NCBI GenBank assembly: GCA_020633415.1
Contig: JACKDQ010000002.1
Location: 496,001-560,000, forward strand
Length of the DNA: 64,000 nt
DNA from: Deltaproteobacteria bacterium
GTDB taxonomy: Bacteria; Myxococcota_A; Polyangia; GCA-2747355
Direction of reading: 5' to 3'
A program made the translations under genes and the position numbers. Numbering within the stretch: position 1 is the first letter of the stretch; each line of letters starts with the position of its first letter. Below are positions 6,975 through 15,710 of the stretch, piece by piece. Under the pieces are notes generated by a model. The model worked only from the letters and a program-made list of their open reading frames with translations. It was not told where the DNA came from and did not search any database.

Positions 6975-9311
6975 ATGGAGATTTGTGCTGCACGTGCTCC
7001 AAGCTCGCTCGGTCTGTTGGCGGTTGGCCTCTGCCTGATATCGGGCTGTCCGCGAGGCGACAGCTTCCACGAGCTAGATCTCGTCGTCCGCAGTCCCGCA
7101 TACCCACGGCCGCGATGTGCAAAGGGTCCAGCGACGCTCGGCAAACTCGAGACCCGCGGCACGGCCCTTGCGGGCGTAACGATCAAACTCACCCCGATCG
7201 ATCGCCGACTGAAGACCGACAAGGCGGGACGTGCCCACTTTGGACGACTGCCGAGCGGTAACTATCGACTGAGTTTCTTCGCAGCTGGCTTCCGCCCCGA
7301 GCCACCGCGCGCGCTCACCGTCAACAGCTCGCGTCGCATCGAGCAAGAGCTAAGTCCGTGCGTCGGGGTCCCACCTCGACACCGTGTTGGATTTGATCGA
7401 GAGATCGAGCTTCGCGCGCAAAACCGCTGTGACAACAGCTGGAACGAGGCGAAAGTCAGTTGGCAGCAGCTCGAGGGTCCCACCAAAGTCCTGCCGGCCA
7501 GCGGCTGGCGACTGCGCTTCCGCACAGCGACGCTACGCCAAGCGCGGGGCAGCCTACCCGAACGCGCGCAGGTGCTGAGCTTTTCCCATGATCAAGCTGG
7601 CGAGTATGTGTTCCGCCTCACCGCGACGCGCGCCGACGGCGTGACCAGCCAAAGCTACGTCTTTGTCAGCGCGACCGACGCCACTACCGGCATGACCAGC
7701 GTCGCCCCACAGCTGCGCTACTACCTCGCCGGTCCCGCGAGTGGCCCCTACGACTGGAAGCTAACGAGCGCGGACCAACACCTGCGCGTGCAGCTCGAGC
7801 GCACAGACCGCCGCACACCATCGGTGGTCTTGAATGTCTCGTCGAGCGCACTGCGCCCACAAACGGTGGTGATCACCGAGCGCCACGCGGGACTGGTCTT
7901 TTCGCTGATCGCGGGCAACTGGAATCTCGTGCCTCGTGACTGCGGGCGCAGTGGCTGTCACACTAGCCTAACCGACAAGCACGAAAAGACACGTCACGGA
8001 CAAACCTGGCGCTACCTGGTCGACGGACTGCACAAACTCGCACGCGGCCCACTTGCCGAGAGCTGTGCCGACTGCCATGCGTTGGGCTGGCACCCCGACG
8101 TCGACAACGGCGGCTATGACGATGTCGCGCGTCAGCTGAGCCTCGGCATCAGCGAAACCGGCAACTACAACAAACTCCCCCAGCCGCTTCGCGATGTCAG
8201 CAACGTCTATTGCCTCGCCTGTCACGGTCCGGGCCGCGTCGACCCGCCGGTCGCCGAGCAGCCCGGACTGTTTTCCGCCGGCGTTTGCGCGCGCTGCCAC
8301 GATCGGTTACCCGAGCAAACAACCGTCGCACAGTGGCGCAAGAGTCGGCATTCACGGCAGGACCCAGCGGCTGACTTCAACGGTCCCCAATCGCGCCCAC
8401 CCTGCCGCAAATGCCACTCGGCCCAAGGATTCTATCGTTGGCAGGTGCCGCTTAGCCGTCCCCACGAAAGTGAGACGCTAGCGCTGGTTTGCTGTGCTCA
8501 GCCACAGCCGATCAGCTGCCAAGCCTGTCACAACGCGATGAGCGCAGAGAAGCCCTCGCAGCTCTATTTATGGGGCGATGCGCCGTTGGCCGACGGGCAG
8601 CTCGTCAATAACCAGGGTAGTGGCGCAGGCTGCCTGCCCTGCCATAGTGCGTCCAGCGCAGCTGCCGAAGATGCCCCCCACGCGCCACAGACCAACATCG
8701 CCCTTGGGCGCGGTGGCTTCGCCCTTGCGCCGGCACCGCTAAGTCGCAAGACAGCGTGTGCCGCAAAGGCGACCAACAGCTGTGTAACCTGCCACATGGC
8801 AAAGCTGCCAGCCGGCGACACACGCCAACTGGGCGGACACACCTTTCAGCTCAAGCAAAAAGACGGAACGCGGCTCGACACGATCTGCCATGGCTGCCAC
8901 AAAGACCGACGCGGCTTTGACGCCCCCGCAGGTGACATCGACGGTGACGGCAACATTCAACCATTGGTCCGCGAGGTCGCCAGCGCATTGCAGCTGTTGA
9001 AAAAACAGATCGATGCGCGCATCGCCGCAGCAAGGATTCGTGGGTGCAGCGGCCGGCTCGCCAGCAGTTTTGCGACCGGACATCGCCAAAAGATCGTGCT
9101 CGTCGATCAACGCGGCGACGACCTGGGAGACTGCGACAAAGACGGCCAGGTTGCGCGCACTGAAGAGCCACAACTCATCCCTGATACACTCGCAGCGCTC
9201 AAACAGGCGACACACAACTATTTTCTCGTCGCCAATGACAAGAGCGGCGGATTGCACAACCCTCCGTTTGTTATCGAGCTCTTGCAGCGATCGCTTGCCG
9301 CAACCCGCTAG
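6975..9311 (+). CDS. nonahaem c-type cytochrome lipoprotein
   Basis: 778 aa. N-terminal lipobox (LCLISGC) makes it a lipoprotein. Residues about 60-110 look like a carboxypeptidase-regulatory-like beta domain (GTALAGVTIKL...LPSGNYRLSF), and about 180-230 like another beta sandwich. Haem motifs then run from residue 323 to 642: one CX4CH (CGRSGCH, 323) and eight CXXCH at about 364, 413, 438, 477, 515, 553, 603 and 638. Two Asp-rich loops (GDIDGDGNIQ and GDCDKDGQVART) resemble calcium-binding EF-hand or dockerin loops. Likely role: electron transfer at the cell surface or in the periplasm. The partner oxidase or reductase is not in the window. Confidence 0.88.
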   Translation: MEICAARAPSSLGLLAVGLCLISGCPRGDSFHELDLVVRSPAYPRPRCAKGPATLGKLETRGTALAGVTIKLTPIDRRLKTDKAGRAHFGRLPSGNYRLSFFAAGFRPEPPRALTVNSSRRIEQELSPCVGVPPRHRVGFDREIELRAQNRCDNSWNEAKVSWQQLEGPTKVLPASGWRLRFRTATLRQARGSLPERAQVLSFSHDQAGEYVFRLTATRADGVTSQSYVFVSATDATTGMTSVAPQLRYYLAGPASGPYDWKLTSADQHLRVQLERTDRRTPSVVLNVSSSALRPQTVVITERHAGLVFSLIAGNWNLVPRDCGRSGCHTSLTDKHEKTRHGQTWRYLVDGLHKLARGPLAESCADCHALGWHPDVDNGGYDDVARQLSLGISETGNYNKLPQPLRDVSNVYCLACHGPGRVDPPVAEQPGLFSAGVCARCHDRLPEQTTVAQWRKSRHSRQDPAADFNGPQSRPPCRKCHSAQGFYRWQVPLSRPHESETLALVCCAQPQPISCQACHNAMSAEKPSQLYLWGDAPLADGQLVNNQGSGAGCLPCHSASSAAAEDAPHAPQTNIALGRGGFALAPAPLSRKTACAAKATNSCVTCHMAKLPAGDTRQLGGHTFQLKQKDGTRLDTICHGCHKDRRGFDAPAGDIDGDGNIQPLVREVASALQLLKKQIDARIAAARIRGCSGRLASSFATGHRQKIVLVDQRGDDLGDCDKDGQVARTEEPQLIPDTLAALKQATHNYFLVANDKSGGLHNPPFVIELLQRSLAATR

Positions 9312-9340
9312 TGCGCCTGACGCTCGGTCGTCCGAAAAAG

Positions 9341-9761
<421 letters not shown>

Positions 9762-9767
9762 GATGGG

Positions 9768-9796
9768 AAGATTGGATCAGCAGCGGCGTTTGTCAA
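9768..9796 (-). promoter_or_regulatory. sigma-70 promoter of rnpB
   Basis: On the minus strand a perfect -35 TTGACA (9796-9791), a 17-base spacer, and AATCTT (9773-9768) as -10. The predicted transcription start at about 9761 is exactly where the P1 helix begins. Confidence 0.7.
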
Positions 9797-9902
9797 CCGC
9801 TAGTGCGCTTTTCGCCCACCGCGGCGTGCAGTCGAGGGGGAGATCTAGCGGATCGATCGGCGAGAAGCCGCCGAGCGTTTGCTCTTGTCTTTGGCCTTGA
9901 GC

Positions 9903-10676
9903 CTAGTCTGTCGCCTCTGTCGCCTCGCCCAGATCCTCAGCCGCCTCGAAGTAGACGATGCGGTGACAATTCGGGCACTGCTCGATCGTCGCGGCGCGCT
10001 GAATGATATTATAGAGTTGCGGCGGTAGCCGCATATTGCAGCCACGGCAAACGCCCCCTTCACCGAGCGGGACAACGGCAACGCCTTTGCGGCGGCGACG
10101 GATGTTGTTGTACTTGCTCAGCACGTCGCGGCGCAGGCGGCCAGCGAGCTCCTCCCGCTCTCCACGCTCAGCGCTAACAGCACCTTCGATCTCTTCGATA
10201 CGTCGGGCGGTCGCCTGCTCCTCGGCAGCGACATCGCTCTTCATCGCGGCCAGCGCTTCCTCATGGGTCTTGATCGACTGCTCAAATTGACGAATGGCTT
10301 CGACCAGCTTGCCGATCTCGTCTTCGCGCTCCGAGGTATGCCGACGATTTGCCTCAAACTCGCGCTGCACGGCCAGATACTCCTTGGAGGAACGGACCGC
10401 AGACATCTTGTGCTTGGCCTTGGCCAGCAGCTCCTGATCCTCGGCAATCTCCGCCTCGCGCGCTGCCTTGTAGCTGCGAGCCTCGGCAAGCTGTTGACGC
10501 TCCTGCTCGAGGATCCGCTCGATCCGGCCGACGTCTTCCTTTATCGCGCGCAACTTCTCCGGCAAATCTGCACGTTCCTGCTCACTGTCTTCCAGCTTCT
10601 CGTCGATCTTCTGCAGTTCAAGCAAGAAAGTGAGCTGCTCGCGCAAAACGGTACCCTCGCTAGTTTGGATGTCCAA
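9903..10676 (-). CDS. coiled-coil protein with C4 zinc ribbon (COG1579-like)
   Basis: 257 aa. Residues about 10-185 are almost continuous charged coiled coil. The C-terminus holds a zinc ribbon with CRGC and CPNC pairs around MRLPPQLYNIIQRA, typical of the zf-RING_7/COG1579 family. The family is widespread and has been proposed to bind nucleic acid; its function here is unproven. The start is a TTG at 10676 with a GAGGT ribosome binding site just upstream. It lies downstream of the tRNA and upstream of rnpB on the same strand. Confidence 0.85.
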   Translation of the reverse strand: MDIQTSEGTVLREQLTFLLELQKIDEKLEDSEQERADLPEKLRAIKEDVGRIERILEQERQQLAEARSYKAAREAEIAEDQELLAKAKHKMSAVRSSKEYLAVQREFEANRRHTSEREDEIGKLVEAIRQFEQSIKTHEEALAAMKSDVAAEEQATARRIEEIEGAVSAERGEREELAGRLRRDVLSKYNNIRRRRKGVAVVPLGEGGVCRGCNMRLPPQLYNIIQRAATIEQCPNCHRIVYFEAAEDLGEATEATD

Positions 10677-10704
10677 TTCGACCTCTTTCGCCCATCAGCA
10701 CCAG

Positions 10705-10777
10705 TGGGCCCACCTGGATTCGAACCAGGGACCAACCGGTTATGAGCCGGTGGCTCTAACCACTGAGCTATGGGCCC
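10705..10777 (-). tRNA. tRNA with CAU anticodon, probably tRNA-Ile2 (lysidine type)
   Basis: 73 nt cloverleaf: 7-bp acceptor GGGCCCA/TGGGCCC, D arm GCTC/GAGC, anticodon stem ACCGG/CCGGT with loop CTCATAA, T arm CCTGG/CCAGG with loop TTCGAAT, discriminator A. The anticodon is CAU. The acceptor stem and D loop resemble E. coli ileX, so I favour Ile2, which needs TilS to make lysidine; elongator Met is the alternative. The next bases are CTG, so CCA is not encoded. Confidence 0.93.
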
Positions 10778-10804
10778 CTCACTGCCCAAGGCAGCAGTGG
10801 TCGA

Positions 10805-10833
10805 TGTTTAACGCCACGCATAAAGCATGTCAA
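10805..10833 (-). promoter_or_regulatory. sigma-70 promoter of the CAU tRNA
   Basis: Minus-strand TTGACA (10833-10828), 17-base spacer, TAAACA (10810-10805), located 28 bases before the mature tRNA 5' end. Confidence 0.6.
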
Positions 10834-10947
10834 CAGGCAGATCATCGACTGAGCAGCGCGAGCGGCTCGCAGAAATTGAGATCAGCGCAGAGATTGCGCC
10901 CGCTGCTTCGCACAGCGAAACGGAAGGATATGACTGTGCGCCGCGCG

Positions 10948-13116
10948 CTAGTTCTCGACGAAGCTCTTGAGCTGCTTGGAACGGGAAGGATGCCGCAGTT
11001 TGCGCAACGCTTTGGCCTCGATCTGCCGAATACGCTCGCGCGTGACAGCAAAATCTTGGCCGACTTCCTCGAGCGTGTGGTCCGACTTCTCGCCGATACC
11101 AAAGCGCATCCGCAGGACCTTCTCTTCACGCGGCGTAAGCGTCGAGAGCACCTTGCGCGTCTGCTCCGCCAAGTTCAGCGTGATCACCGCGTCGGACGGA
11201 CTGACTGCGCTCTTGTCCTCGATAAAGTCGCCAAGGTGTGAGTCTTCTTCTTCGCCAATCGGCGTCTCCAGGGAGATCGGCTCCTTGGCAATCTTCAGCA
11301 CCTTACGCACTTTGTCGAGCGGAAGCTCCATCTTCTCGGCGATCTCTTCGGGCGTCGGCTCGCGACCGAGCTCTTGAACGAGATAGCGGCTCGTACGGAT
11401 CAGCTTGTTGATCGTCTCGATCATGTGGACTGGAATGCGGATCGTGCGCGCTTGGTCGGCGATCGCACGAGTAATCGCTTGGCGGATCCACCAGGTTGCG
11501 TACGTCGAGAACTTATAGCCGCGCTTGTACTCGAACTTGTCGACGGCCTTCATCAGACCGATGTTGCCCTCTTGGATCAAGTCGAGAAACTGCAGCCCGC
11601 GGTTGGTGTACTTCTTGGCAATGCTGACAACCAAGCGCAGGTTGGCCTCGACCAACTCGGCCTTGGCGCGCTCAGCCATCCGCTCGCCCTCGGCGATTTC
11701 GCGATAGGTGCGGCGCAAAACGTTGATCTGCAGCCCGGAGAGCTCCTCAACCTCTTTGACCTCCCGCTGCGACTGCTTGATGCGGCGCTCGATCTCGGCG
11801 ATCTCGTCGGAACGCAAACCGAGTTTCTTGCATACGCGACGCTCATCCTGCGCGGAGCGACGAACTTCGCGAACGGTGCGCTTGACGTCGGCCACCGACA
11901 AGCCGGTGCGAACTTCAAGCTCGCGCAGCTCGGCTTCCGACTTCTCAATGCGCGTGACGAGCCCTTTAAGACGGGAAACGATCCGGTCGATCTGCTTCTT
12001 GTTGATGCGCAGCTCGTTGAGCACGTCGAACATCTCGCCGCGGTTCTTCTCGACCGCCGCGAAGACCTTCTTTCGGCGCGCCTCGGCGACCCGCTTTTCC
12101 TGCAGCTTTTCCATCTGCTTGGCGCTGTCGCGATCGAGCCGCCGAACGCGCTCGATCGTCTTGATCACGCGCTCGGTGTGCCACTCTTCATCGAACTCGG
12201 CATCTTCCTCTTCGTCAACGTCGCGAATGACATCCTTGACGCGAACTTTGCCGCGACGCAGCGAGTCGCCGAGCTCAACGATCTCCTGAACGGCGATCGG
12301 GGAATTGAGCACCACGTGCAACACCCGCCGCTCGCCTTCTTCGATGCGCTTGGCGATCTCAACCTCGCCCTCGCGCGTCAACAGCGATACCGACCCCATC
12401 TTGCGCAAGTACATGCGAACCGGGTCGTTTGTCTTGGAGAGCGCGTTGTCGTCGTCGTCTTCGCGCTCGTCCTTTTCGGCGACAGATGGCGACTTTGCCT
12501 GGCGCGCGGAGTCGACAACTTCGATCCCGCGGTTCGAGAACGACGAGAGCCATTCTTCGATCTGCTCGGGCGAGGTCAAATGCTCCGGCATGTTGCTGCT
12601 GATCTCGTCAAACGTCAGATACCCACGGGCTTTGCCGAGGGCGATCAGCTTTCTTTGTCGCGGGTCGAGCTGCTCTTCAGTTGCAGTAGCGGCGGCTGCC
12701 GCGGCCGTAGCCGCTGCGCTGGCACCGTTCTTCTTGCTGCGAACTTGCGCTTGCTGCTCTTCTTGCTCGATCGAGGTTTGGGCGTCGACCGCCGCCTTGA
12801 TCGCCGAGCGCTGTCGCGCAGCAACGCCATCGCGCTTAGCCGCCGACCCCTTGCTAGATTCCCGGGTATCCCGCGTGGCGGAAGCCTTTTTGGCGCTGGT
12901 CTTTCCCGTCTTTTTGGCGGACGCCGTCTTCTTGGCGACCTTTTTGGCGGACTTCGAGCTCGTCGCCTTTTTGGTCACCTTCTTAGCCGCACGCTTCGCG
13001 GATGATGTAGTGGTGGCCTTTTTCTTGGTCGCCTTTTTGGCCGTTTTCTTGGCAGCCTTTGCGGCTGTCTTTTTCGCGGCCTTCTTGGTTACTGTCTTCT
13101 TTTTTGCGGTCGCCAT
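10948..13116 (-). CDS. rpoD: primary RNA polymerase sigma factor RpoD with histone-like N-terminal tail
   Basis: 722 aa, about 100 longer than E. coli RpoD. Residues 1-90 are a Lys/Ala/Thr tail (repeats such as AAKKTAKKATKKK) like bacterial H1-type histones. Then come region 1.1 (ARGYLTFDEISSNMPEHLT), region 1.2 (DPVRMYLRKMGSVSLLTREG), a long charged non-conserved region, region 2 with the -10 reading helix (YKFSTYATWWIRQAITRAI), region 3 (RIPVHMIETINKL) and region 4 (LEEVGQDFAVTRERIRQIE). GGAG ribosome binding site before the ATG. It follows dnaG by 48 bp, the classic dnaG-rpoD order. Confidence 0.96.
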   Translation of the reverse strand: MATAKKKTVTKKAAKKTAAKAAKKTAKKATKKKATTTSSAKRAAKKVTKKATSSKSAKKVAKKTASAKKTGKTSAKKASATRDTRESSKGSAAKRDGVAARQRSAIKAAVDAQTSIEQEEQQAQVRSKKNGASAAATAAAAAATATEEQLDPRQRKLIALGKARGYLTFDEISSNMPEHLTSPEQIEEWLSSFSNRGIEVVDSARQAKSPSVAEKDEREDDDDNALSKTNDPVRMYLRKMGSVSLLTREGEVEIAKRIEEGERRVLHVVLNSPIAVQEIVELGDSLRRGKVRVKDVIRDVDEEEDAEFDEEWHTERVIKTIERVRRLDRDSAKQMEKLQEKRVAEARRKKVFAAVEKNRGEMFDVLNELRINKKQIDRIVSRLKGLVTRIEKSEAELRELEVRTGLSVADVKRTVREVRRSAQDERRVCKKLGLRSDEIAEIERRIKQSQREVKEVEELSGLQINVLRRTYREIAEGERMAERAKAELVEANLRLVVSIAKKYTNRGLQFLDLIQEGNIGLMKAVDKFEYKRGYKFSTYATWWIRQAITRAIADQARTIRIPVHMIETINKLIRTSRYLVQELGREPTPEEIAEKMELPLDKVRKVLKIAKEPISLETPIGEEEDSHLGDFIEDKSAVSPSDAVITLNLAEQTRKVLSTLTPREEKVLRMRFGIGEKSDHTLEEVGQDFAVTRERIRQIEAKALRKLRHPSRSKQLKSFVEN

Positions 13117-13164
13117 GGGACTCCAACACGCGGTTTGTGCCGCGCGATTTGCTGCGCGGTCTTT

Positions 13165-14955
13165 CTAGCGCGGTACGCCGATCCTTCGACGCTCATCGAT
13201 AAGCTCGGTCAACCGCGTACGCAGTTGGCCAAGCGATGTTTGATCTTGTCGCTGTTGCGCTTGCTCCATCGCTCGCCGCACGCGCTGAAACTCTTGCTCA
13301 ACCACGCGACGACGTAGACCAGCCAAACAGTCTTCGAGCGCACGCGCCGGATCGCCATCCGCTGCATAGCGGCGTGACATCAACGCGGCGGCGATCAGTG
13401 AACGTATGGCCGTCGGCGTTTTCTGCAACAGTTTCGCGCTATCTACCTCTCCCGTTTCACGCTGCATCTCGAATGCGGCCGAATAGGTAGCGCGCAACTC
13501 ATCGTTTGTCAAAAGCGAGTTAACGTCCATTTCCTCCGCCCATGGGGCGAGACGCGGATGCTCCACCATGATCAGCAGTGGCTCTAGCTCGTAGCGATCC
13601 AATCGGGCCTTATACGGCGCGAGCTCGCTGTCTTCGATCTGTCTAACATCGACAGCCACTGGCCCTCCCTGACCGTCCTTGACCGCACGACTAACCACTG
13701 AGCGATCGATCGCCAACGACATCGATAGTTTATCTACATAGAGGTCGCGCGCCACCGCGCTGTCCAATCTACCCACCAATGGCGCGATGCGCTCCAAAAC
13801 ACGGGCCCGACCGGGCACCGTGTCTTCCATTTCCTTGAGATAATCGGCCAAGAGATAGTCAACTGCAGGCAGTGATTTGTCAATAATCTCAGCAAAAAAG
13901 GGCGCCCCATGGCGACACAGCAAGCTATCGGGGTCGGTTCCGTCAGGCAAACTCGCGAATCGCGGCTCCGCTCCGCCGGCAAGCATCGTTTGCGCCGCCC
14001 GCTGGGCCGCAGCTCGACCCGCATCGTCGCCATCGAACACACCAATAATTTTGTTAGAAAATCGGCAACATAGACGAACCTGGGACTCGGTCAGCGCCGT
14101 CCCCATCGGTGCCACCGCGTTGTCAAAGCCATGCTCATGAAGCTGCAGCACATCGATGTTGCCTTCGACTAAGATCACCTGCTGGCGTTGGCGAATCGCC
14201 GTGGCGGCCAGGTGAAGTCCATATAGCGCCTCGCCTTTTCGGTAGAGTGGCGTCTCCGGCGTATTGATGTATTTGGGCCCATCGCCACGCAGAATCCGTC
14301 CACCGAAGCCCAGCACTTCGCCGCGGGCGCCCAGTAGCGGAAAAATCAGCCGCCCCCAGAAGCGGTCGAAGCTGCGCCCCCGACGTTGAGCGATTAGGCC
14401 CAGCCGCTCGGCAAAGACCAAATCAACATCGGCCTGGCGAAGCTTCTGAACCAGTAAGCCACTGTCAGGCGCAAACCCCAGCAAGAATGCTTCGCTGATC
14501 CGATCCGAAATGCCGCGCTGCGCGAGGTATTCGCGCGCCTCACGACCTCGCTCAGAGAGCAAGATCTCACGATAGAACTTGGCCACCCGGGCATTGAGCC
14601 GCAGACCTTGCTCGCGTTCACTGCGACGCTTTTGCGCCTGACGGGCCTGATCCTGGTCAAGCGGTTGAATTTCCACACCCACGCGTGCAGCAAGCTCTTC
14701 GACGACTTCATCGAACCGGCGGCCTTCGACCTTCATTAAGAAAGAAAAGACGTCGCCGCTCTCATTGCAGCCAAAGCAATGATAGAACTGACGCTCGCTA
14801 TTTACGTTGAATGATGGGGTTTTTTCTTCGTGAAACGGGCAGAGGCCCTTGTGATTGGCACCGCTCCGCCGCAGCTGAACGTGCTGTCCGACGATTTGGA
14901 CGATGTCCACACGGGAACGGATCTCGGCGATGGCGTCATCGGGGATGCGTGCCAC
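13165..14955 (-). CDS. dnaG: DNA primase
   Basis: 596 aa. Makes RNA primers for replication. The N-terminal CHC2 zinc-binding domain is intact (CPFHEEKTPSF...FYHCFGC, residues about 40-65). The catalytic core follows, with TOPRIM motifs VEGNIDVLQLHEHGF (metal-binding Glu) and GVFDGDDAGRAAA (DxD). The C-terminal helicase-binding region is divergent, as usual. The start is a GTG at 14955 with a GGGAG site upstream. Upstream gene of the dnaG-rpoD operon. Confidence 0.96.
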   Translation of the reverse strand: MARIPDDAIAEIRSRVDIVQIVGQHVQLRRSGANHKGLCPFHEEKTPSFNVNSERQFYHCFGCNESGDVFSFLMKVEGRRFDEVVEELAARVGVEIQPLDQDQARQAQKRRSEREQGLRLNARVAKFYREILLSERGREAREYLAQRGISDRISEAFLLGFAPDSGLLVQKLRQADVDLVFAERLGLIAQRRGRSFDRFWGRLIFPLLGARGEVLGFGGRILRGDGPKYINTPETPLYRKGEALYGLHLAATAIRQRQQVILVEGNIDVLQLHEHGFDNAVAPMGTALTESQVRLCCRFSNKIIGVFDGDDAGRAAAQRAAQTMLAGGAEPRFASLPDGTDPDSLLCRHGAPFFAEIIDKSLPAVDYLLADYLKEMEDTVPGRARVLERIAPLVGRLDSAVARDLYVDKLSMSLAIDRSVVSRAVKDGQGGPVAVDVRQIEDSELAPYKARLDRYELEPLLIMVEHPRLAPWAEEMDVNSLLTNDELRATYSAAFEMQRETGEVDSAKLLQKTPTAIRSLIAAALMSRRYAADGDPARALEDCLAGLRRRVVEQEFQRVRRAMEQAQQRQDQTSLGQLRTRLTELIDERRRIGVPR

Positions 14956-15088
14956 GAAAATGCAACTCCCATGGCTGGCTTGATCAGAAAAAGCCAGGCC
15001 ATCACCGCTACTTTGGTTCCACGAGAACCAACCTAACCCAAGCTCGTGGCACCCTCAGAGGATGTACCCCCGTGTCACGACCCATACG

Positions 15089-15116
15089 ACACTAGCTTGG
15101 CCCCCCGGTTTGTCAA
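15089..15116 (-). promoter_or_regulatory. candidate sigma-70 promoter of dnaG-rpoD
   Basis: Minus-strand TTGACA (15116-15111), 16-base spacer, TAGTGT (15094-15089). The -35 box sits in the loop region of the strong hairpin at 15097-15130, which is also the 3' end signal of the speD gene. The leader to the dnaG GTG would be about 130 nt. Confidence 0.5.
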
Positions 15117-15130
15117 CCGCGGGGGGCCAA
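15097..15130. terminator. strong hairpin after speD
   Basis: TTGGCCCCCC (15097-15106) pairs perfectly with GGGGGGCCAA (15121-15130); an inner GGTT/AACC stem closes a TGTC loop. It lies 14 bases after the speD stop. Neither side has a long T run, so it may be a weak terminator or an mRNA end stabiliser. Confidence 0.5.
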
Positions 15131-15143
15131 AATCCGTGTCTTA

Positions 15144-15539
15144 TCAAGCAGCTGATGCTCTCGGATCCGTGCGGCGAACAACGTTGACCTTGCAGTCGGT
15201 CACCCCGAGGGCTTCTTCCACCAGGACGCGCGCGCGATCGGCGTTGAAGTCCTTGCAGGAAAAAATGTCCATCATGAAGGCACCGCGCAACGGCCAGCCG
15301 TGCAGCGAAATATGGGAGGTCGTGATTTGGCAAATCACCGACCAGCCGCCTTCATCGTCGCCGGTTTGTAGCTTGTCGGGATCAAGCGGCACACGAACAG
15401 CCGTGGGCGGCTGCAAATACTGCATCCCCAGCTCAGCAACCAAATTGTCAAATAGATTACAGATCGTCTCAGGATTCAGCGTCTTGCCATCGCGGACATA
15501 GCCGTCGAGCAGCAAATGGAGGCCAGAAATGGTCTTCAT
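15144..15539 (-). CDS. speD: SpeD-family pyruvoyl-dependent decarboxylase (S-adenosylmethionine decarboxylase-like)
   Basis: 131 aa, typical for class 1b SpeD. These proenzymes cut themselves to create a pyruvoyl group from Ser and decarboxylate S-adenosylmethionine for spermidine synthesis. TSHISLHGWP holds the catalytic Ser75 and His80; Cys95 (DIFSCKDF) follows. The spacing Ser/+5 His/+20 Cys is the same as in the Thermotoga enzyme. The residue before Ser is Thr, where characterised enzymes have Glu or Lys. I chose the ATG at 15539 (GAGGTGA site) because MKTISGLHLLLDGY matches the family N-terminus. No spermidine synthase gene is nearby, so the substrate is uncertain. Confidence 0.8.
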   Translation of the reverse strand: MKTISGLHLLLDGYVRDGKTLNPETICNLFDNLVAELGMQYLQPPTAVRVPLDPDKLQTGDDEGGWSVICQITTSHISLHGWPLRGAFMMDIFSCKDFNADRARVLVEEALGVTDCKVNVVRRTDPRASAA

Positions 15540-15606
15540 CGTCACCTCACGTCTCGGCTTCGCCGGCACAAGCGTTTGCACGGCTGACAAGCACGAGAGC
15601 AAAAGC

Positions 15607-15636
15607 GGGTTTCCAACAGCGTTCAAATGGAAACCC
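15607..15636 (-). promoter_or_regulatory. stem-loop in the speD leader
   Basis: Perfect 9-bp stem: GGGTTTCCA (15607-15615) with TGGAAACCC (15628-15636), 12-base loop. It sits in the middle of the roughly 165-nt leader between the predicted promoter and the speD start. It could be a regulatory RNA element; I see no match to a riboswitch I know. Confidence 0.4.
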
Positions 15637-15710
15637 AAAGTCATGTAGCGGTCTCGTACAGCAGTCGACTCGCACAAACTCTCCTCTGCGGCCCCATGCC
15701 GCGCAGCGGG

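Noticed and set aside
11374..13005. Long open frame on the plus strand opposite rpoD (over 500 codons)
   Set aside because: It mirrors the rpoD codons; its Leu/Ala/Asp-rich product has no motif, and rpoD on the other strand is certain.
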